Shown: positions 37,375-47,039, counted from the first letter of the stretch. The stretch is DNA of 64,000 bases from Aliiroseovarius zhejiangensis (GCF_014656375.1 NZ_BNCH01000002.1:186001-250000); one strand, 5' to 3'. Program-made: numbers and translations. Notes: generated from the sequence alone by a model not told the origin.

Positions 37375-38824
37375 TGTGATGGCCGAAGAGTTGACCAAGA
37401 AACCGTTCGTGCTGGACGTGGACGGAACATTCCTGCGCACGGATCTGCTGTTCGAGTGTTTCTGGGCGGGGCTGGGCCGCGATCCGATTCACACGCTGCA
37501 AACCAGCCTGACACATTTTCGCGATCCGGCCCGTCTGAAGGCGGAGCTGGCCCGCATAGCCGCCCTGCGCACCGACCTTCTGCCGGTTGATCCTGACGTG
37601 CTGGAGGTTGCCCGCGCCGCGCAGGCCGAAGGGCGCGAAGTGGTGCTTGCCTCGGCGTCGGATCACAGCCTTGTGGCGCAACTTGCCGCCGATCACGACC
37701 TGTCGGATCATGTCTTTGCCTCGGACGGGCAGACCAACCTGAAAGGCGCGCGCAAGGCCGCGGCGCTGGTGGCTGCCTTCGGCGAGGGCGGGTTCCACTA
37801 TGCCGGCAACGCCCCGGTGGACCGCGCGGTGTGGGATCATGCCGATGCGGCTTTGGTCGTGGGCGATCCGCGTTCCGCCAAGGCGTTGCAGGCGCAGGGC
37901 AAGCCCGTCACCCAGATCGCGGGCGGCTGGCGCATGAAAGACGTTCTGAAAAGCTTCCGCCCGCATCAATGGGTCAAGAACGTGCTTCTGTTCGTGCCGA
38001 TGATTGCCGGACACGCATTTGACCTGAACACGTTCATCCTTGCCATCCTTGGCGTGATCAGCTTTTCGGCGGCGGCGTCCTCGATCTATCTGGTGAATGA
38101 CCTGCTGGATCTTGAGGCCGACCGGCTGCATGTGAAGAAATGCAAACGCCCCTTCGCCTCGGGCGCGGTGCCGATCCAGGTGGGGATGGTGTCATTCCTT
38201 GTCCTGGCGGCGATCGCGCTGGGTATTGCAGCCTATCTGGGATGGGCGTTTTTTGGTGTCGTCAGTTTTTACATGGCGCTGTCGCTGGCCTATTCGCTGA
38301 AACTGAAACGGATGCGCTGGGTGGATATCGCGGTGCTGGCGTCGCTCTATACCTTGCGCGTCGTGGCAGGGGCTGCGGCGACCGACATTCCCGTGTCGGG
38401 CTATCTGCTGGTGTTCATCTTCCCGGTCTTCCTGGCCTTGGGCTGCGTGAAGCGCCTGACCGAACTAACCCTTGCCACATCGGATGAACGTCTGCCGGGG
38501 CGGGGTTACGGTCGCCCGGACCGGCCCGACCTTTTGAACGTCGCCTCACTGGGCGTCGTGGCGTCCTTGGTCGCGTTCTTTCTCTATTCCTTCACCGAAC
38601 AGGCGCTATCGCTTTACAAGACGCAATGGCTGATGTGGGTGGCAGGCCTGCCACTGGCCTGGTGGATGATCCGCATGGTGCGGCTTGGCTGGTATGGCAA
38701 GCAGGATTACGATCCGATCGTTTTTGCCATGAAGGACAAGCGCGGCATCGGGCTGATGCTGATGACCATCTCGATCATGTTCTATGCCGCCGGACTGTGG
38801 CAGGAGTGGTTCGGGGTGGGCTGA
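37364..38824 (+). CDS. HAD phosphatase-UbiA prenyltransferase fusion (DPPR synthase-like)
   Basis: A 486-residue two-domain protein. The N-terminal third is a HAD phosphatase: FVLDVDGT (motif I), ASAS (motif II), K in NLKGARK and the motif-IV region YAGNAPVDRAVWDHADAALVVGDP. The C-terminal two thirds is UbiA with eight or so membrane helices, NDLLDLEADRLH as the first Asp motif and DIAVLASLYTLRVVAG further on. The UbiA half resembles decaprenyl-phosphate phosphoribosyltransferase (mycobacterial Rv3806c). The HAD half could remove the 5-phosphate. The start may instead be the ATG at 37379. Confidence 0.85.
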   Translation: MDRDVMAEELTKKPFVLDVDGTFLRTDLLFECFWAGLGRDPIHTLQTSLTHFRDPARLKAELARIAALRTDLLPVDPDVLEVARAAQAEGREVVLASASDHSLVAQLAADHDLSDHVFASDGQTNLKGARKAAALVAAFGEGGFHYAGNAPVDRAVWDHADAALVVGDPRSAKALQAQGKPVTQIAGGWRMKDVLKSFRPHQWVKNVLLFVPMIAGHAFDLNTFILAILGVISFSAAASSIYLVNDLLDLEADRLHVKKCKRPFASGAVPIQVGMVSFLVLAAIALGIAAYLGWAFFGVVSFYMALSLAYSLKLKRMRWVDIAVLASLYTLRVVAGAAATDIPVSGYLLVFIFPVFLALGCVKRLTELTLATSDERLPGRGYGRPDRPDLLNVASLGVVASLVAFFLYSFTEQALSLYKTQWLMWVAGLPLAWWMIRMVRLGWYGKQDYDPIVFAMKDKRGIGLMLMTISIMFYAAGLWQEWFGVG

Positions 38825-38835
38825 CGCGCACCCGT

Positions 38836-39585
38836 TCAGATCGACATTTTCTTGAAGATGAACTCGGGGATGCTGCGGATGATCAGCATGATGTAACGCC
38901 AGAAGAACGGCGTATAGATCACGTTGCGCTGCTTCTCGACCGCTTTCAGGATATCGGCAGCGACCTTCTGGGGTGAGGCGACAAGGAACATGCCTTCGAT
39001 CCCCCACGTCATTGCGGTGTCCACAAAGCCGGGCTTGACCGTTACAACATGGCCACCCGCGCGGGTCAGGCGGTTGCGCAGGCCCGACAGATAGGTGGCA
39101 AATCCTGCCTTGGCCGAGCCATAGACATAGTTGCCAATACGCCCACGGTCCCCCGCGACCGAGCAGACACCGACCACTGTGCCTGCACCCCGGTCCTCGA
39201 TGATTGGGGCCAGCATGGTCAGGAACGCCGCCGGGCCGGTATGACTGTCTTTCACCACGCCGTCGATCAGGGACGGGTTGGTGTCAATCTCGTCCTGCGG
39301 GGGCATGGAGCCGACGAACACGGCGGCATTGATCACGCCATCCTGACGCGTGGCACGGTCGATTATGGGTTGGAAGGTGGCGATGTCACGGGCGTCGAAC
39401 TTGACCGCCTCTGCGGTGACACCACGGGCTGACAGGTCGGTGGCTGAGCGTTTCAGGTCGTCCATATCGCGGCCCGCCAGAATGACGCTCGCGCCTTGGT
39501 CGGCCACGGCCTGCGCAAAGGCGCGCGCCATGGACGATGTCGCGCCAAGGATGATCCAGCATTGATTTTGTTTGGTCTTTGTCAT
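38836..39585 (-). CDS. SDR oxidoreductase, DprE2-like
   Basis: A 249-residue short-chain dehydrogenase. The nucleotide site LGATSSMARAFA (about residue 13) and the catalytic YVYGSAKAG (Tyr-x3-Lys, about residue 155) are clear, and the protein ends in a hydrophobic membrane-leaning region (FWRYIMLIIRSIPEFIF). It resembles DprE2, which reduces the 2-keto intermediate of decaprenylphosphoryl ribose epimerisation. The start follows the DprE1-like stop by four bases, so they are co-transcribed. Other SDR functions are possible in isolation; the context supports DprE2. Confidence 0.82.
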   Translation of the reverse strand: MTKTKQNQCWIILGATSSMARAFAQAVADQGASVILAGRDMDDLKRSATDLSARGVTAEAVKFDARDIATFQPIIDRATRQDGVINAAVFVGSMPPQDEIDTNPSLIDGVVKDSHTGPAAFLTMLAPIIEDRGAGTVVGVCSVAGDRGRIGNYVYGSAKAGFATYLSGLRNRLTRAGGHVVTVKPGFVDTAMTWGIEGMFLVASPQKVAADILKAVEKQRNVIYTPFFWRYIMLIIRSIPEFIFKKMSI

Positions 39586-39589
39586 GTTC

Positions 39590-40903
39590 TCACCCAGCCT
39601 CGCGAAGGTTCAGGCGGCGCACCATATCGGTTTCCAGCGCGTGATCCGGGTCGGCCTTGTTGACCTGTTTCACCCAGTCGCCATGGTCTGGATACATCGC
39701 CTTGATCGCCGGGCCACTGGCCAGCGCGTCCTTGGCAAGATAGAGCCGCCCGCCTGCATCCACGGTCATATCTTCAAGCATTGCGATCAGGTCCACGGCC
39801 GTCTCACGGGCCGGGAAGTCGACAGCCAGCGTGTAGCCCTCCATCGGGAAGCTCATATGCCCCGCGCGCCCCGGTCCCATGCGTTTGAGCACGGCCAAGG
39901 GCGAGGACAAGCCCGCGCCTGCAATCAACTCCAGCATCGCTTTCAACGCGCCCACCTGATCCAACGGCACGACGTTCTGGAACTGGTAAAAACCGCGCTT
40001 GCCATAAAGTCGGTTCCAGTCGTGGATTTTGTCGAGTGGAAAGAAGAACTCGTCGATCCGCTTGACGGATGACCGGCCAGAGGTTGGTACCCGCCTGTAA
40101 TAGGCGTTGTTGAATGCCCGCACGATGGGCGCGGACAGGGCAAAGCCCGGCGCGTCCATCGGGATTTTCTTCGACGGCTTCGCTTTGGGCAAAAGCCCAG
40201 CGGCCAGTTCCGCCTCTTCGATGATGCCGCGCCCAAGGGCGTCGCCCTTGGCGGTCGTGTCGATCCAGCCGACGCAATAGGTCGCCTGGCTGCCATCCAA
40301 CAGGGCGATATGCGCGTCCCAATCCTCGGCCCTTCGTTCGGTGACCATCATCACGTCGCCGGGGCAGGGTTTAAGTTGCAATTTCGCCTCGGCGATCACG
40401 CCCGTCTGGCCGATGCCGCCCATCGTGGCGCGGAACAAAGCGGCGTTGCGGGTGGGGGTGGCGACGGTGCGCTTGTCGCCATTCAGCAGCGTAACGGACA
40501 GCACATGCTGGCCGAAGCTGCCCGCGTTGTGGTGGTTCTTGCCATGTACGTCCTGCGCGATGCAGCCGCCCACGGTGGCAAAGCCGGTGCCGGGCATGAC
40601 GGCGGGCAGCCAGCCGCGCGGGGCAAAGACATGGGCCAGATCGCCGATGGTGATGCCCGATTCCACCGTTACAACGCCGGTATCCGCGTCAAAACCGATG
40701 ATGCGGTTCATCCGCGTCATGTCGATGGCGCGGCCCCCATCATTCAGTGCCGCATCGCCATAGGACCGGCAATTGCCGATGGCCGGGCAGGAATGCCCTG
40801 CGACCACGGCTTTCAGGCTGCGGGCGCGTTCGGGCCGTGCCAGTTCGGCGGTGGCGTGGTGAACCCGGCCCCAGCCGGTATAGTCAGTCGTTTTCCAAAC
40901 CAT
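39590..40903 (-). CDS. FAD-linked oxidase, DprE1-like
   Basis: A 437-residue FAD-binding oxidoreductase of the vanillyl-alcohol-oxidase fold. The FAD domain includes SYGDAALNDGG and DVHGKNHHNAGSFGQHV (about residues 117-133), matching the HGKNHH segment of DprE1. The C-terminal end has GGRLYLAKDALASG and a lysine that matches the DprE1 active-site lysine. It should oxidise decaprenylphosphoryl-ribose at C2, with DprE2 completing epimerisation to arabinose. Overlaps the upstream UPF0104 gene by 20 bases. Confidence 0.87.
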   Translation of the reverse strand: MVWKTTDYTGWGRVHHATAELARPERARSLKAVVAGHSCPAIGNCRSYGDAALNDGGRAIDMTRMNRIIGFDADTGVVTVESGITIGDLAHVFAPRGWLPAVMPGTGFATVGGCIAQDVHGKNHHNAGSFGQHVLSVTLLNGDKRTVATPTRNAALFRATMGGIGQTGVIAEAKLQLKPCPGDVMMVTERRAEDWDAHIALLDGSQATYCVGWIDTTAKGDALGRGIIEEAELAAGLLPKAKPSKKIPMDAPGFALSAPIVRAFNNAYYRRVPTSGRSSVKRIDEFFFPLDKIHDWNRLYGKRGFYQFQNVVPLDQVGALKAMLELIAGAGLSSPLAVLKRMGPGRAGHMSFPMEGYTLAVDFPARETAVDLIAMLEDMTVDAGGRLYLAKDALASGPAIKAMYPDHGDWVKQVNKADPDHALETDMVRRLNLREAG

Positions 40904-41915
40904 GTGTATGTCTCAATGAAATTCGTTCGGCGAGGGGAAAGACCAGAAGGCCGATCCCGATGGCAAACCAGAGCGTGGTGACGCGGATGATGGCGGTGGC
41001 GGGGATGCTGACCTCAAGCGGCACGCCTTCCATCGCCAGCAGGGCGACCATCGCGGCCTCGGCCCCGCCGACACCGCCGGGGGCACCGGTCAGACCACCG
41101 GCAAGGGTGGAAAAGACGAAGATCGCGACCGCTTTGGCAAAGCCGATATCGGCCCCCATCCACATCAGAAGCAGGTGAAAGGCATAGCCTTCGGCAATCC
41201 AGCCGACGACGCCGATCAGCGCGGCAACGGCCATCAGCGTGGGCGAGGTGAAGGCCGACAGCGACACTGCGGCGCGGCGCAGCTTGGCCCAGAGCCGCGC
41301 AAACCGCCCGGTGATCCTGTGCCCCATCGTGGCAAGCCCGGCCAGAAGGCGGGGGCGGGTGGCGGCGAAGGCGGCGATCAGGGCAAGAAGGGTCACAGGC
41401 AGGCCGCCCGCGATGCCGGTGGCTGAGAAGGCCAGCGCAAGCCCGAGGATCAGCGCCATGGCCGACAGGTCCGAGGCCCGATCCACCAGCACAAGCGGCG
41501 CGGTGCGCTCAAACGCCCAGCCGGTTTCGCGTTTCAGCCAGCGCATCCGCACAAGCTCTCCGACCCGGCCCGGCGTGACCGACATGGCAAACCCGCCCAG
41601 AAAATGGCGCAGGTCTTGCACCAGCCCTGTGGGCAAGCCCAGCTTGCGGGCGAAGATGTGCCAGCGCAGCCCACGAAAGACATAGTTTACAAGGCTGAGC
41701 GCCAAGAGAGCGGCAAACTGCCCGACCGACAGCCGCGCCAGTTGTGCGCGGGTCTCTTCCCACCCCGTTGCGGCGGCCAGTCCGATCAGCCCAACCAGCA
41801 CCAGCAAGAACAGTCCCAGCAACACAAGCGTGTCTCGCAGCCGCCGGGGCGCGGGTGTGCTTGCCGACTGTTTCCCAGCGGTGGACGGTATTGGGTTGGT
41901 GCTGCTCATTGTCAT
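40884..41915 (-). CDS. UPF0104/AglD-type membrane protein
   Basis: A 343-residue polytopic protein with about eight hydrophobic segments in the lysylphosphatidylglycerol-synthase membrane-domain (UPF0104) family. Typical stretches are LSLVNYVFRGLRWHIFA, FAMSVTPGRVGELVR (about residue 111) and GGLTGAPGGVGGAEAA (about residue 270). Members are suspected lipid-linked sugar or lipid flippases. It begins the minus-strand operon with the DprE1- and DprE2-like genes, so a role in moving lipid-linked arabinose is plausible but unproved. ATG codons at 41915 and 41909 are both possible starts. Confidence 0.8.
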   Translation of the reverse strand: MTMSSTNPIPSTAGKQSASTPAPRRLRDTLVLLGLFLLVLVGLIGLAAATGWEETRAQLARLSVGQFAALLALSLVNYVFRGLRWHIFARKLGLPTGLVQDLRHFLGGFAMSVTPGRVGELVRMRWLKRETGWAFERTAPLVLVDRASDLSAMALILGLALAFSATGIAGGLPVTLLALIAAFAATRPRLLAGLATMGHRITGRFARLWAKLRRAAVSLSAFTSPTLMAVAALIGVVGWIAEGYAFHLLLMWMGADIGFAKAVAIFVFSTLAGGLTGAPGGVGGAEAAMVALLAMEGVPLEVSIPATAIIRVTTLWFAIGIGLLVFPLAERISLRHTHGLEND

Positions 41916-42004
41916 TTCCCGGCTTATGGCGGGGGATTACGGCGAGAATATGAAAGCAGCCAAGCAAAAGCGAGGGGGAATAAGGCGCAAACGATCCCGC
42001 CACG

Positions 42005-42031
42005 AAAAAGGGCCCCCACGCGGGAGCCCTT
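42005..42031 (-). terminator. Rho-independent terminator after the CoA-transferase genes
   Basis: On the minus strand AAGGGCTCCC pairs with GGGGGCCCTT around GCGT (one mismatch), followed by five T including the stem end. It lies 22 bases beyond the CoA-transferase B stop. Confidence 0.8.
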
Positions 42032-42053
42032 CATGCCATACTCTGGCGCGCGT

Positions 42054-42683
42054 TCAGTTGACGATCGTCGCCTCGGTCGCGGCGCGCAGTTCGTCTTCGG
42101 TGACGCCATCGGCGGTCTCGACGATTTTCAGACCGCCCTCGACCACGTCCATGACACCCAGGTTTGTGATGATGCGATCCACGACACCTTTGCCGGTCAG
42201 CGGCAGGGTGCATTCCTTCAGCACCTTCGAGTCGCCGTGCTTGTTGGTGTGATCCATCACGACCACAACACGGCCCACTCCGGCCACAAGATCCATCGCG
42301 CCGCCCATGCCCTTGACCAGCTTGCCCGGGATCATCCAGTTGGCAAGGTCGCCGTTTTCAGCCACCTCCATCGCGCCCAGGATCGCCATTGCGATCTTGC
42401 CGCCCCGGATCATGCCGAAGCTCATCGAGCTGTCGAAATAGGCGGTCTGCGGCAGTTCGGTGATGGTCTGCTTGCCCGCGTTGATCAGGTCGGCGTCGAT
42501 CTCGTCCTCGGTCGGGAAGGGGCCCATGCCAAGCATCCCGTTTTCCGATTGCAGCGTGACCTCGATTCCGTCAGGGATATAGTTCGACACAAGCGTTGGA
42601 ATGCCGATGCCAAGGTTTACATACCAGCCGTCCTGCAGCTCTTGCGCAGCGCGGGCGGCCATTTGATTGCGGTTCCAAGCCAT
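42054..42683 (-). CDS. scoB: 3-oxoacid CoA-transferase subunit B
   Basis: A 209-residue family I CoA-transferase B subunit. [10 protein letters not shown] near residue 23 and the SENGMLGMG motif near residue 46, with the catalytic glutamate, are diagnostic. It transfers CoA from succinyl-CoA or another donor to acetoacetate or a related acid. Its start lies three bases after subunit A. Substrate may differ from acetoacetate. Confidence 0.92.
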   Translation of the reverse strand: MAWNRNQMAARAAQELQDGWYVNLGIGIPTLVSNYIPDGIEVTLQSENGMLGMGPFPTEDEIDADLINAGKQTITELPQTAYFDSSMSFGMIRGGKIAMAILGAMEVAENGDLANWMIPGKLVKGMGGAMDLVAGVGRVVVVMDHTNKHGDSKVLKECTLPLTGKGVVDRIITNLGVMDVVEGGLKIVETADGVTEDELRAATEATIVN

Positions 42684-42686
42684 TGC

Positions 42687-43382
42687 TTATGCCTCCCGAA
42701 TGGTGCGTTGTTCGATGCGCTTTTCGTGTTCGCCCTGAATGATGCGATGCACATAGATACCCGGCAGATGGATGGCGTCGGGGTCCAGCGACCCGGTCGG
42801 CACGATTTCCTCGACCTCGGCCACGCAGACCTTGCCGCACATGGCGGCGGGCGGGTTGAAGTTGCGGGCGGTCTTACGGAAGATCAGGTTGCCGGTTTCA
42901 TCGGCTTTCCAGGCCTTGACGATGGACAGGTCGGCAAAAATGCCTTCCTCAAGAATGTATTCTTCGCCGTTGAAGACTTTCACATCCTTGCCCTCGGCAA
43001 TCACAGTGCCGACGCCGGTCTTGGTGTAAAACCCGGGGATGCCGTGACCCGCGGCGCGCATCCGTTCGGCCAAGGTGCCTTGTGGGTTGAACTCCAGCTC
43101 CAGCTCGCCTGACAGGTATTGGCGCATGAACTCGGCGTTTTCGCCCACATAGGACGACATCATTTTCTTGATCTGCTTGGTGTCTAGCAATTTGCCCAGA
43201 CCGAACCCGTCAACGCCGCAATTGTTCGACGCGACAGTGATGTCCTTGACGCCGCTTTCCACCAGCGCGTCGATCAGAAGCTCCGGAATACCGCACAGGC
43301 CAAACCCCCCGGCGGCAATCAGCATCCCGTCCGACAAAAGCCCGTCCAGGGCCTCGGCGGCGCTGCCATATACCTTTTTCAT
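42687..43382 (-). CDS. scoA: 3-oxoacid CoA-transferase subunit A
   Basis: A 231-residue family I CoA-transferase A subunit. The motif [10 protein letters not shown] (about residues 21-30) is the classic A-subunit signature, and [12 protein letters not shown] follows. It pairs with subunit B encoded directly downstream. A GAGGTAAC-like site precedes the start. The 148 bp upstream show no further feature I recognise. Confidence 0.93.
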   Translation of the reverse strand: MKKVYGSAAEALDGLLSDGMLIAAGGFGLCGIPELLIDALVESGVKDITVASNNCGVDGFGLGKLLDTKQIKKMMSSYVGENAEFMRQYLSGELELEFNPQGTLAERMRAAGHGIPGFYTKTGVGTVIAEGKDVKVFNGEEYILEEGIFADLSIVKAWKADETGNLIFRKTARNFNPPAAMCGKVCVAEVEEIVPTGSLDPDAIHLPGIYVHRIIQGEHEKRIEQRTIREA

Positions 43383-43530
43383 GAAAGTTACCTCTCGTCA
43401 GTTTTGCGACTGTTCTGGCGTGAGGAGGGGGCAAAGTCAACGAAACCCGAAGGCTGGGCGGGGCTTCAGGTATTTCTACCTAAGCCCCGATCCGTTGCGC
43501 GCGCAGGGGGGCGGAACCGGTGCAAACCGA

Positions 43531-44088
43531 TCAGATGATCCGCACCTGGGCACCCACCGGCGTGATGGCGAACAGCTCGGCAATCGCGTTGTTGTAAAGA
43601 CCGATGCAGCCGTCCGAGCTGCGGCGTCCGATCTTGCGCGTGTCATGGGTGCCGTGGATCAGATACGCGGGCCAGTCCAGATACATCGCATGGGTGCCCA
43701 GCGGGTTGTCCGGGCCAGGCGGGGTGTATTTCAGTTCCGGGTTGCGTTCCAGCATGCTGGGGGTGGGGGTCCAGTCCGGACCGACCTTCTTGCGCACGAT
43801 CTTGGTGTAGCCGGTCTTGGTCAACTCGTCCGTCATCGGGACCGAGGTTGGATAGATGCGATAATCGCTGCCATCCGCGCTCCAGTAATGCAGGGCGCGG
43901 GATACCGTGTCGCAGACGATCGTCACCCGGTCCAGCGTGTCGAAATGGTCGCGCCAATCCTGGTTGGCGAAGCTGGACGCGTTGCGTTTGGCGGTTTCGA
44001 TGACGGGGGTGGCAAGGCCGGTTTGCGGCAGGACGAAGGAAGCGGTTGCGCCCGCGATGACCGCGCGGCGCGAAAGAAGGCGTGACAT
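43531..44088 (-). CDS. L,D-transpeptidase (YkuD domain)
   Basis: A 185-residue exported protein. A twin-arginine-like start (MSRLLSRRAVIAG) leads into a signal ending near residue 29. The YkuD domain contains LIHGTHDTRKIGRRSSDGCIGLYN (residue about 140 onward, with the catalytic cysteine in SSDGCIG). It forms 3-3 peptidoglycan cross-links or attaches envelope proteins. A GTG at 44100 is an alternative start; ATG 44088 gives the cleaner signal. Separated from topA by a strong hairpin. Confidence 0.88.
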   Translation of the reverse strand: MSRLLSRRAVIAGATASFVLPQTGLATPVIETAKRNASSFANQDWRDHFDTLDRVTIVCDTVSRALHYWSADGSDYRIYPTSVPMTDELTKTGYTKIVRKKVGPDWTPTPSMLERNPELKYTPPGPDNPLGTHAMYLDWPAYLIHGTHDTRKIGRRSSDGCIGLYNNAIAELFAITPVGAQVRII

Positions 44089-44199
44089 GGTAAGGCTCAC
44101 TGTTCGATTGCGTTTTGCCGCACTGAAACCCGCGCCGGGGCGAGGTTCAAATCACAAATTCGAGAGTTGGAATGTTACTGGCCAACCCGTCACATTAAT

Positions 44200-44224
44200 G
44201 GCCCGGATAGGAGATATCCGGGCC
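44200..44224. terminator. Strong hairpin between topA and the L,D-transpeptidase gene
   Basis: GGCCCGGATA and TATCCGGGCC form a perfect 10-bp stem with a 5-base loop, 20 bases beyond the topA stop. There is no T run, so it may act through Rho or as an mRNA 3' end stabiliser. Confidence 0.6.
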
Positions 44225-44244
44225 AGGCACGGCAGCCCGTCCGC

Positions 44245-46806
44245 TCACGCTTTCTTGCTGGCTGTCTTCTTCTTCGCAGCGGGCTTCTTCTTGGCCGCTG
44301 CCTTCTTTTTCGCAGGCTTCTTCTTGGCGGCTTTCTCGGCGATCAGCGCCACCGCCATCTCCATCGTCACATCGGCGGCATCCACGTCCTTGGGCAAGGT
44401 CGCATTGACCTTTTCCCATTTCACATAAGGACCATAGCGCCCATCCATCACGTTCACCGGCCCGCCGTCTTCGGGGTGTTCCCCCAGCTCTTTCAATGGC
44501 TTGGCCGCCGCACGTCCCCGTCCGCCGGGATTGGCGCGTTTTTCGGCCAGCATCTCGACCGCGCGGTTCATGCCGATCTCGAACACGTCCGCCGGGTCTT
44601 TCAGGTTGACGTAAACCGGCTTCGCCTCGCCGTCTGCCTGATGCATGATATAGGGGCCAAAGCGTCCGAAATTAGATTTGATCTCACCGCCGTCGGGGTG
44701 TTCGCCCACAACGCGGGGCAGGGACAGAAGCACCAGCGCCTTTTCCAGCGTGATGTCGTCCTTGGACCAGCCCTTGGGCAGCGACGCACGAGGCGGCTTC
44801 TTGTTCTCGGGTGTCGGCTCACCGCGCTGCACGTAAGGCCCGAACCGACCGGATTTCAGCCAAATCTCGTCGCCATTGTCTTCGCCCAGCAGACGCTCAT
44901 CCCCTTCGGCCCCTTCGCCCGCGATGGGCCGCGTATAGGTGCATTCGGGATAGTTGCCACAGCCCACAAACCCGCCGGTCCGCGAGGTTTTCAGGTGCAG
45001 TTTGCCGGTGCCGCATTTCGGGCAAATCCGCGGGTCCGACCCGTCTTCGCGCGGCGGATAAAGTTGGGGCGCAAGGGCGGCATCCAGCTTGTCCAGCACC
45101 TCCGATATCCGCAATTCGGATGTTTCGGCAATCGCCGCCGAGAAATCGCGCCAGAAGCGGGCAAGAACTTCTTTGTAATCCGCATCACCAGCCGAAATTT
45201 CGTCAAGTTCCTCTTCCAAATTCGCCGTGAATTCATAGCCCACGTACTTGCGGAAGAAATTCATCAGGAAGATGGTCACGATCCGGCCCTTGTCCTCGGG
45301 GAACAGGCGGTTCTTGTCCTTGCGCACATACTCGCGATCCTGAATCGTGGTGATCACCGACGCATAGGTCGACGGGCGCCCGATGCCCAGTTCTTCCATC
45401 CGTTTCACCAGCGTCGCCTCGGTGTAACGCGGCGGGGGCTGGGTGAAGTGCTGCTCTGGCGTGATGGATTTCTTGTCGGCTTTCTCGCCTTCCATGATCT
45501 GCGGCAGGCGCTTGTCGTCGTCATCGACCACCTGATCGTCGCGCCCTTCTTCATAGACCTTCAGGAAGCCTTCGAAAACGACAACCTGCCCGGTCGCGCG
45601 CAGCACCACCTGCCCGTCGCTGGACCCGACATCGACGGTGGTGCGTTCGAACTTGGCGCTTTCCATCTGGCTGGCCAGCGTGCGTTTCCAGATCAGGTCG
45701 TAAAGCTTGCGCTGATCGGGTTCCAGCTTGGCCAACTGGCCCGCATCCACGGTCATATCCGTCGGGCGGATACATTCGTGGGCTTCCTGCGCGTTCTTGG
45801 CCTTGTTCTTGTAGATGCGCGGGCTTTGCGGGACGAAATCCTTGCCATAGCGGTCGGCAATGGCGTCGCGGGCGGCCGACACGGCCTCGGGCGCCATGTC
45901 GATCCCGTCGGTTCGCATATAGGTGATGTAACCGGCTTCATAGAGACGCTGGGCGGTCGACATGGTCTGGCGCGCGCCAAAGCCGAACTTGCGACTGGCT
46001 TCCTGTTGTAGGGTCGAGGTCATGAAGGGCGGCGAGGGGTTGCGGGTGGCGGGCTTGGCTTCCACCGACTGCACGGTCAAATCCCGCGAGGTGATGGCCT
46101 GCACCGCCATTTCCGCGGCGGTTTCGTTTTCAAGGTCATAGCGGTCCAGCTTCTGACCGCCCAAGACCGTCAAACGCGCCTCATACTCCTGCCCGCGCGG
46201 GGTGGTCAGCAGCGCCTTCACCGACCAGTATTCACGCGCCTTGAACGCCTCGATCTCTTCCTCGCGCTCGACGATCAGGCGCAGGCAGACCGATTGCACA
46301 CGCCCCGCCGACCGCGCGCCCGGCAGCTTGCGCCACAGGACGGGGGACAGGTTGAAGCCCACCAGATAATCCAGCGCCCGGCGGGCCAGATACGCTTCGA
46401 CCAGATCAGTGTCGACATCGCGGGGCTGTTCCATCGCTTCGGTGACGGCGGATTTCGTGATCGCGTTGAACACCACGCGGCTGACCGGTGTGTCCTTCTT
46501 GATTGCCCGCCGCTTGCGCAGGGCTTCCTCAAGATGCCAGGAAATCGCCTCGCCCTCGCGATCGGGGTCGGTGGCGAGGATCAGGTTGTTGTCGTCTTTC
46601 AACGCCTCGGCAATGGCGCGCACATGCTTGGCGCTGTCACGGCCGACCTCCCATTTCATGGCAAATTCGTTGTCGGTGTCGACCGATCCATCCTTGGGCG
46701 GCAGGTCGCGCACGTGGCCGTAAGAGGCAAGAACCGTGTAATCCGACCCAAGATACTTGTTGATGGTCTTGGCTTTGGCCGGGCTTTCAACGACGACAAC
46801 GGGCAT
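44245..46806 (-). CDS. topA: DNA topoisomerase I
   Basis: An 853-residue type IA topoisomerase that relaxes negative supercoils. The Toprim domain starts at once (VVVESPAKAKTINKYLG) and includes TDPDREGEAISWH. The catalytic tyrosine is in YITYMRTDG (about residue 300). A zinc-finger-like CPKCGTGKLHL...CGNYPEC block near residue 600 is followed by repeated FGPYV/FGPYI units. The last 30 residues are Lys/Ala-rich, as often seen in alphaproteobacteria and likely DNA-binding. Confidence 0.97.
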   Translation of the reverse strand: MPVVVVESPAKAKTINKYLGSDYTVLASYGHVRDLPPKDGSVDTDNEFAMKWEVGRDSAKHVRAIAEALKDDNNLILATDPDREGEAISWHLEEALRKRRAIKKDTPVSRVVFNAITKSAVTEAMEQPRDVDTDLVEAYLARRALDYLVGFNLSPVLWRKLPGARSAGRVQSVCLRLIVEREEEIEAFKAREYWSVKALLTTPRGQEYEARLTVLGGQKLDRYDLENETAAEMAVQAITSRDLTVQSVEAKPATRNPSPPFMTSTLQQEASRKFGFGARQTMSTAQRLYEAGYITYMRTDGIDMAPEAVSAARDAIADRYGKDFVPQSPRIYKNKAKNAQEAHECIRPTDMTVDAGQLAKLEPDQRKLYDLIWKRTLASQMESAKFERTTVDVGSSDGQVVLRATGQVVVFEGFLKVYEEGRDDQVVDDDDKRLPQIMEGEKADKKSITPEQHFTQPPPRYTEATLVKRMEELGIGRPSTYASVITTIQDREYVRKDKNRLFPEDKGRIVTIFLMNFFRKYVGYEFTANLEEELDEISAGDADYKEVLARFWRDFSAAIAETSELRISEVLDKLDAALAPQLYPPREDGSDPRICPKCGTGKLHLKTSRTGGFVGCGNYPECTYTRPIAGEGAEGDERLLGEDNGDEIWLKSGRFGPYVQRGEPTPENKKPPRASLPKGWSKDDITLEKALVLLSLPRVVGEHPDGGEIKSNFGRFGPYIMHQADGEAKPVYVNLKDPADVFEIGMNRAVEMLAEKRANPGGRGRAAAKPLKELGEHPEDGGPVNVMDGRYGPYVKWEKVNATLPKDVDAADVTMEMAVALIAEKAAKKKPAKKKAAAKKKPAAKKKTASKKA

Positions 46807-47039
46807 GAACTTCCTCTCGACTCAGGCGACCATTATTGAATGGCGGTCTTACTGGAGGCGTTAGATGTGTTGCGAAGGGGCAGCTTGTCAATGGGCAGGC
46901 TTTATATATAGGCGGGCCTTTCGCCGCGCCCCCTTTAGGGGGCGGGAAATTTCGGGGTTTCGCTGACAATCGGTTTGCGCGGGCAGAACATTCATGGAAC
47001 ACTCTTCCCACCCCGCCTTCCCGTTGATAAAGAGCGCAT

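Noticed and set aside
44167-46011. A 614-codon plus-strand open frame
   Set aside because: It is antisense to topA, whose catalytic and zinc-finger motifs are clear.
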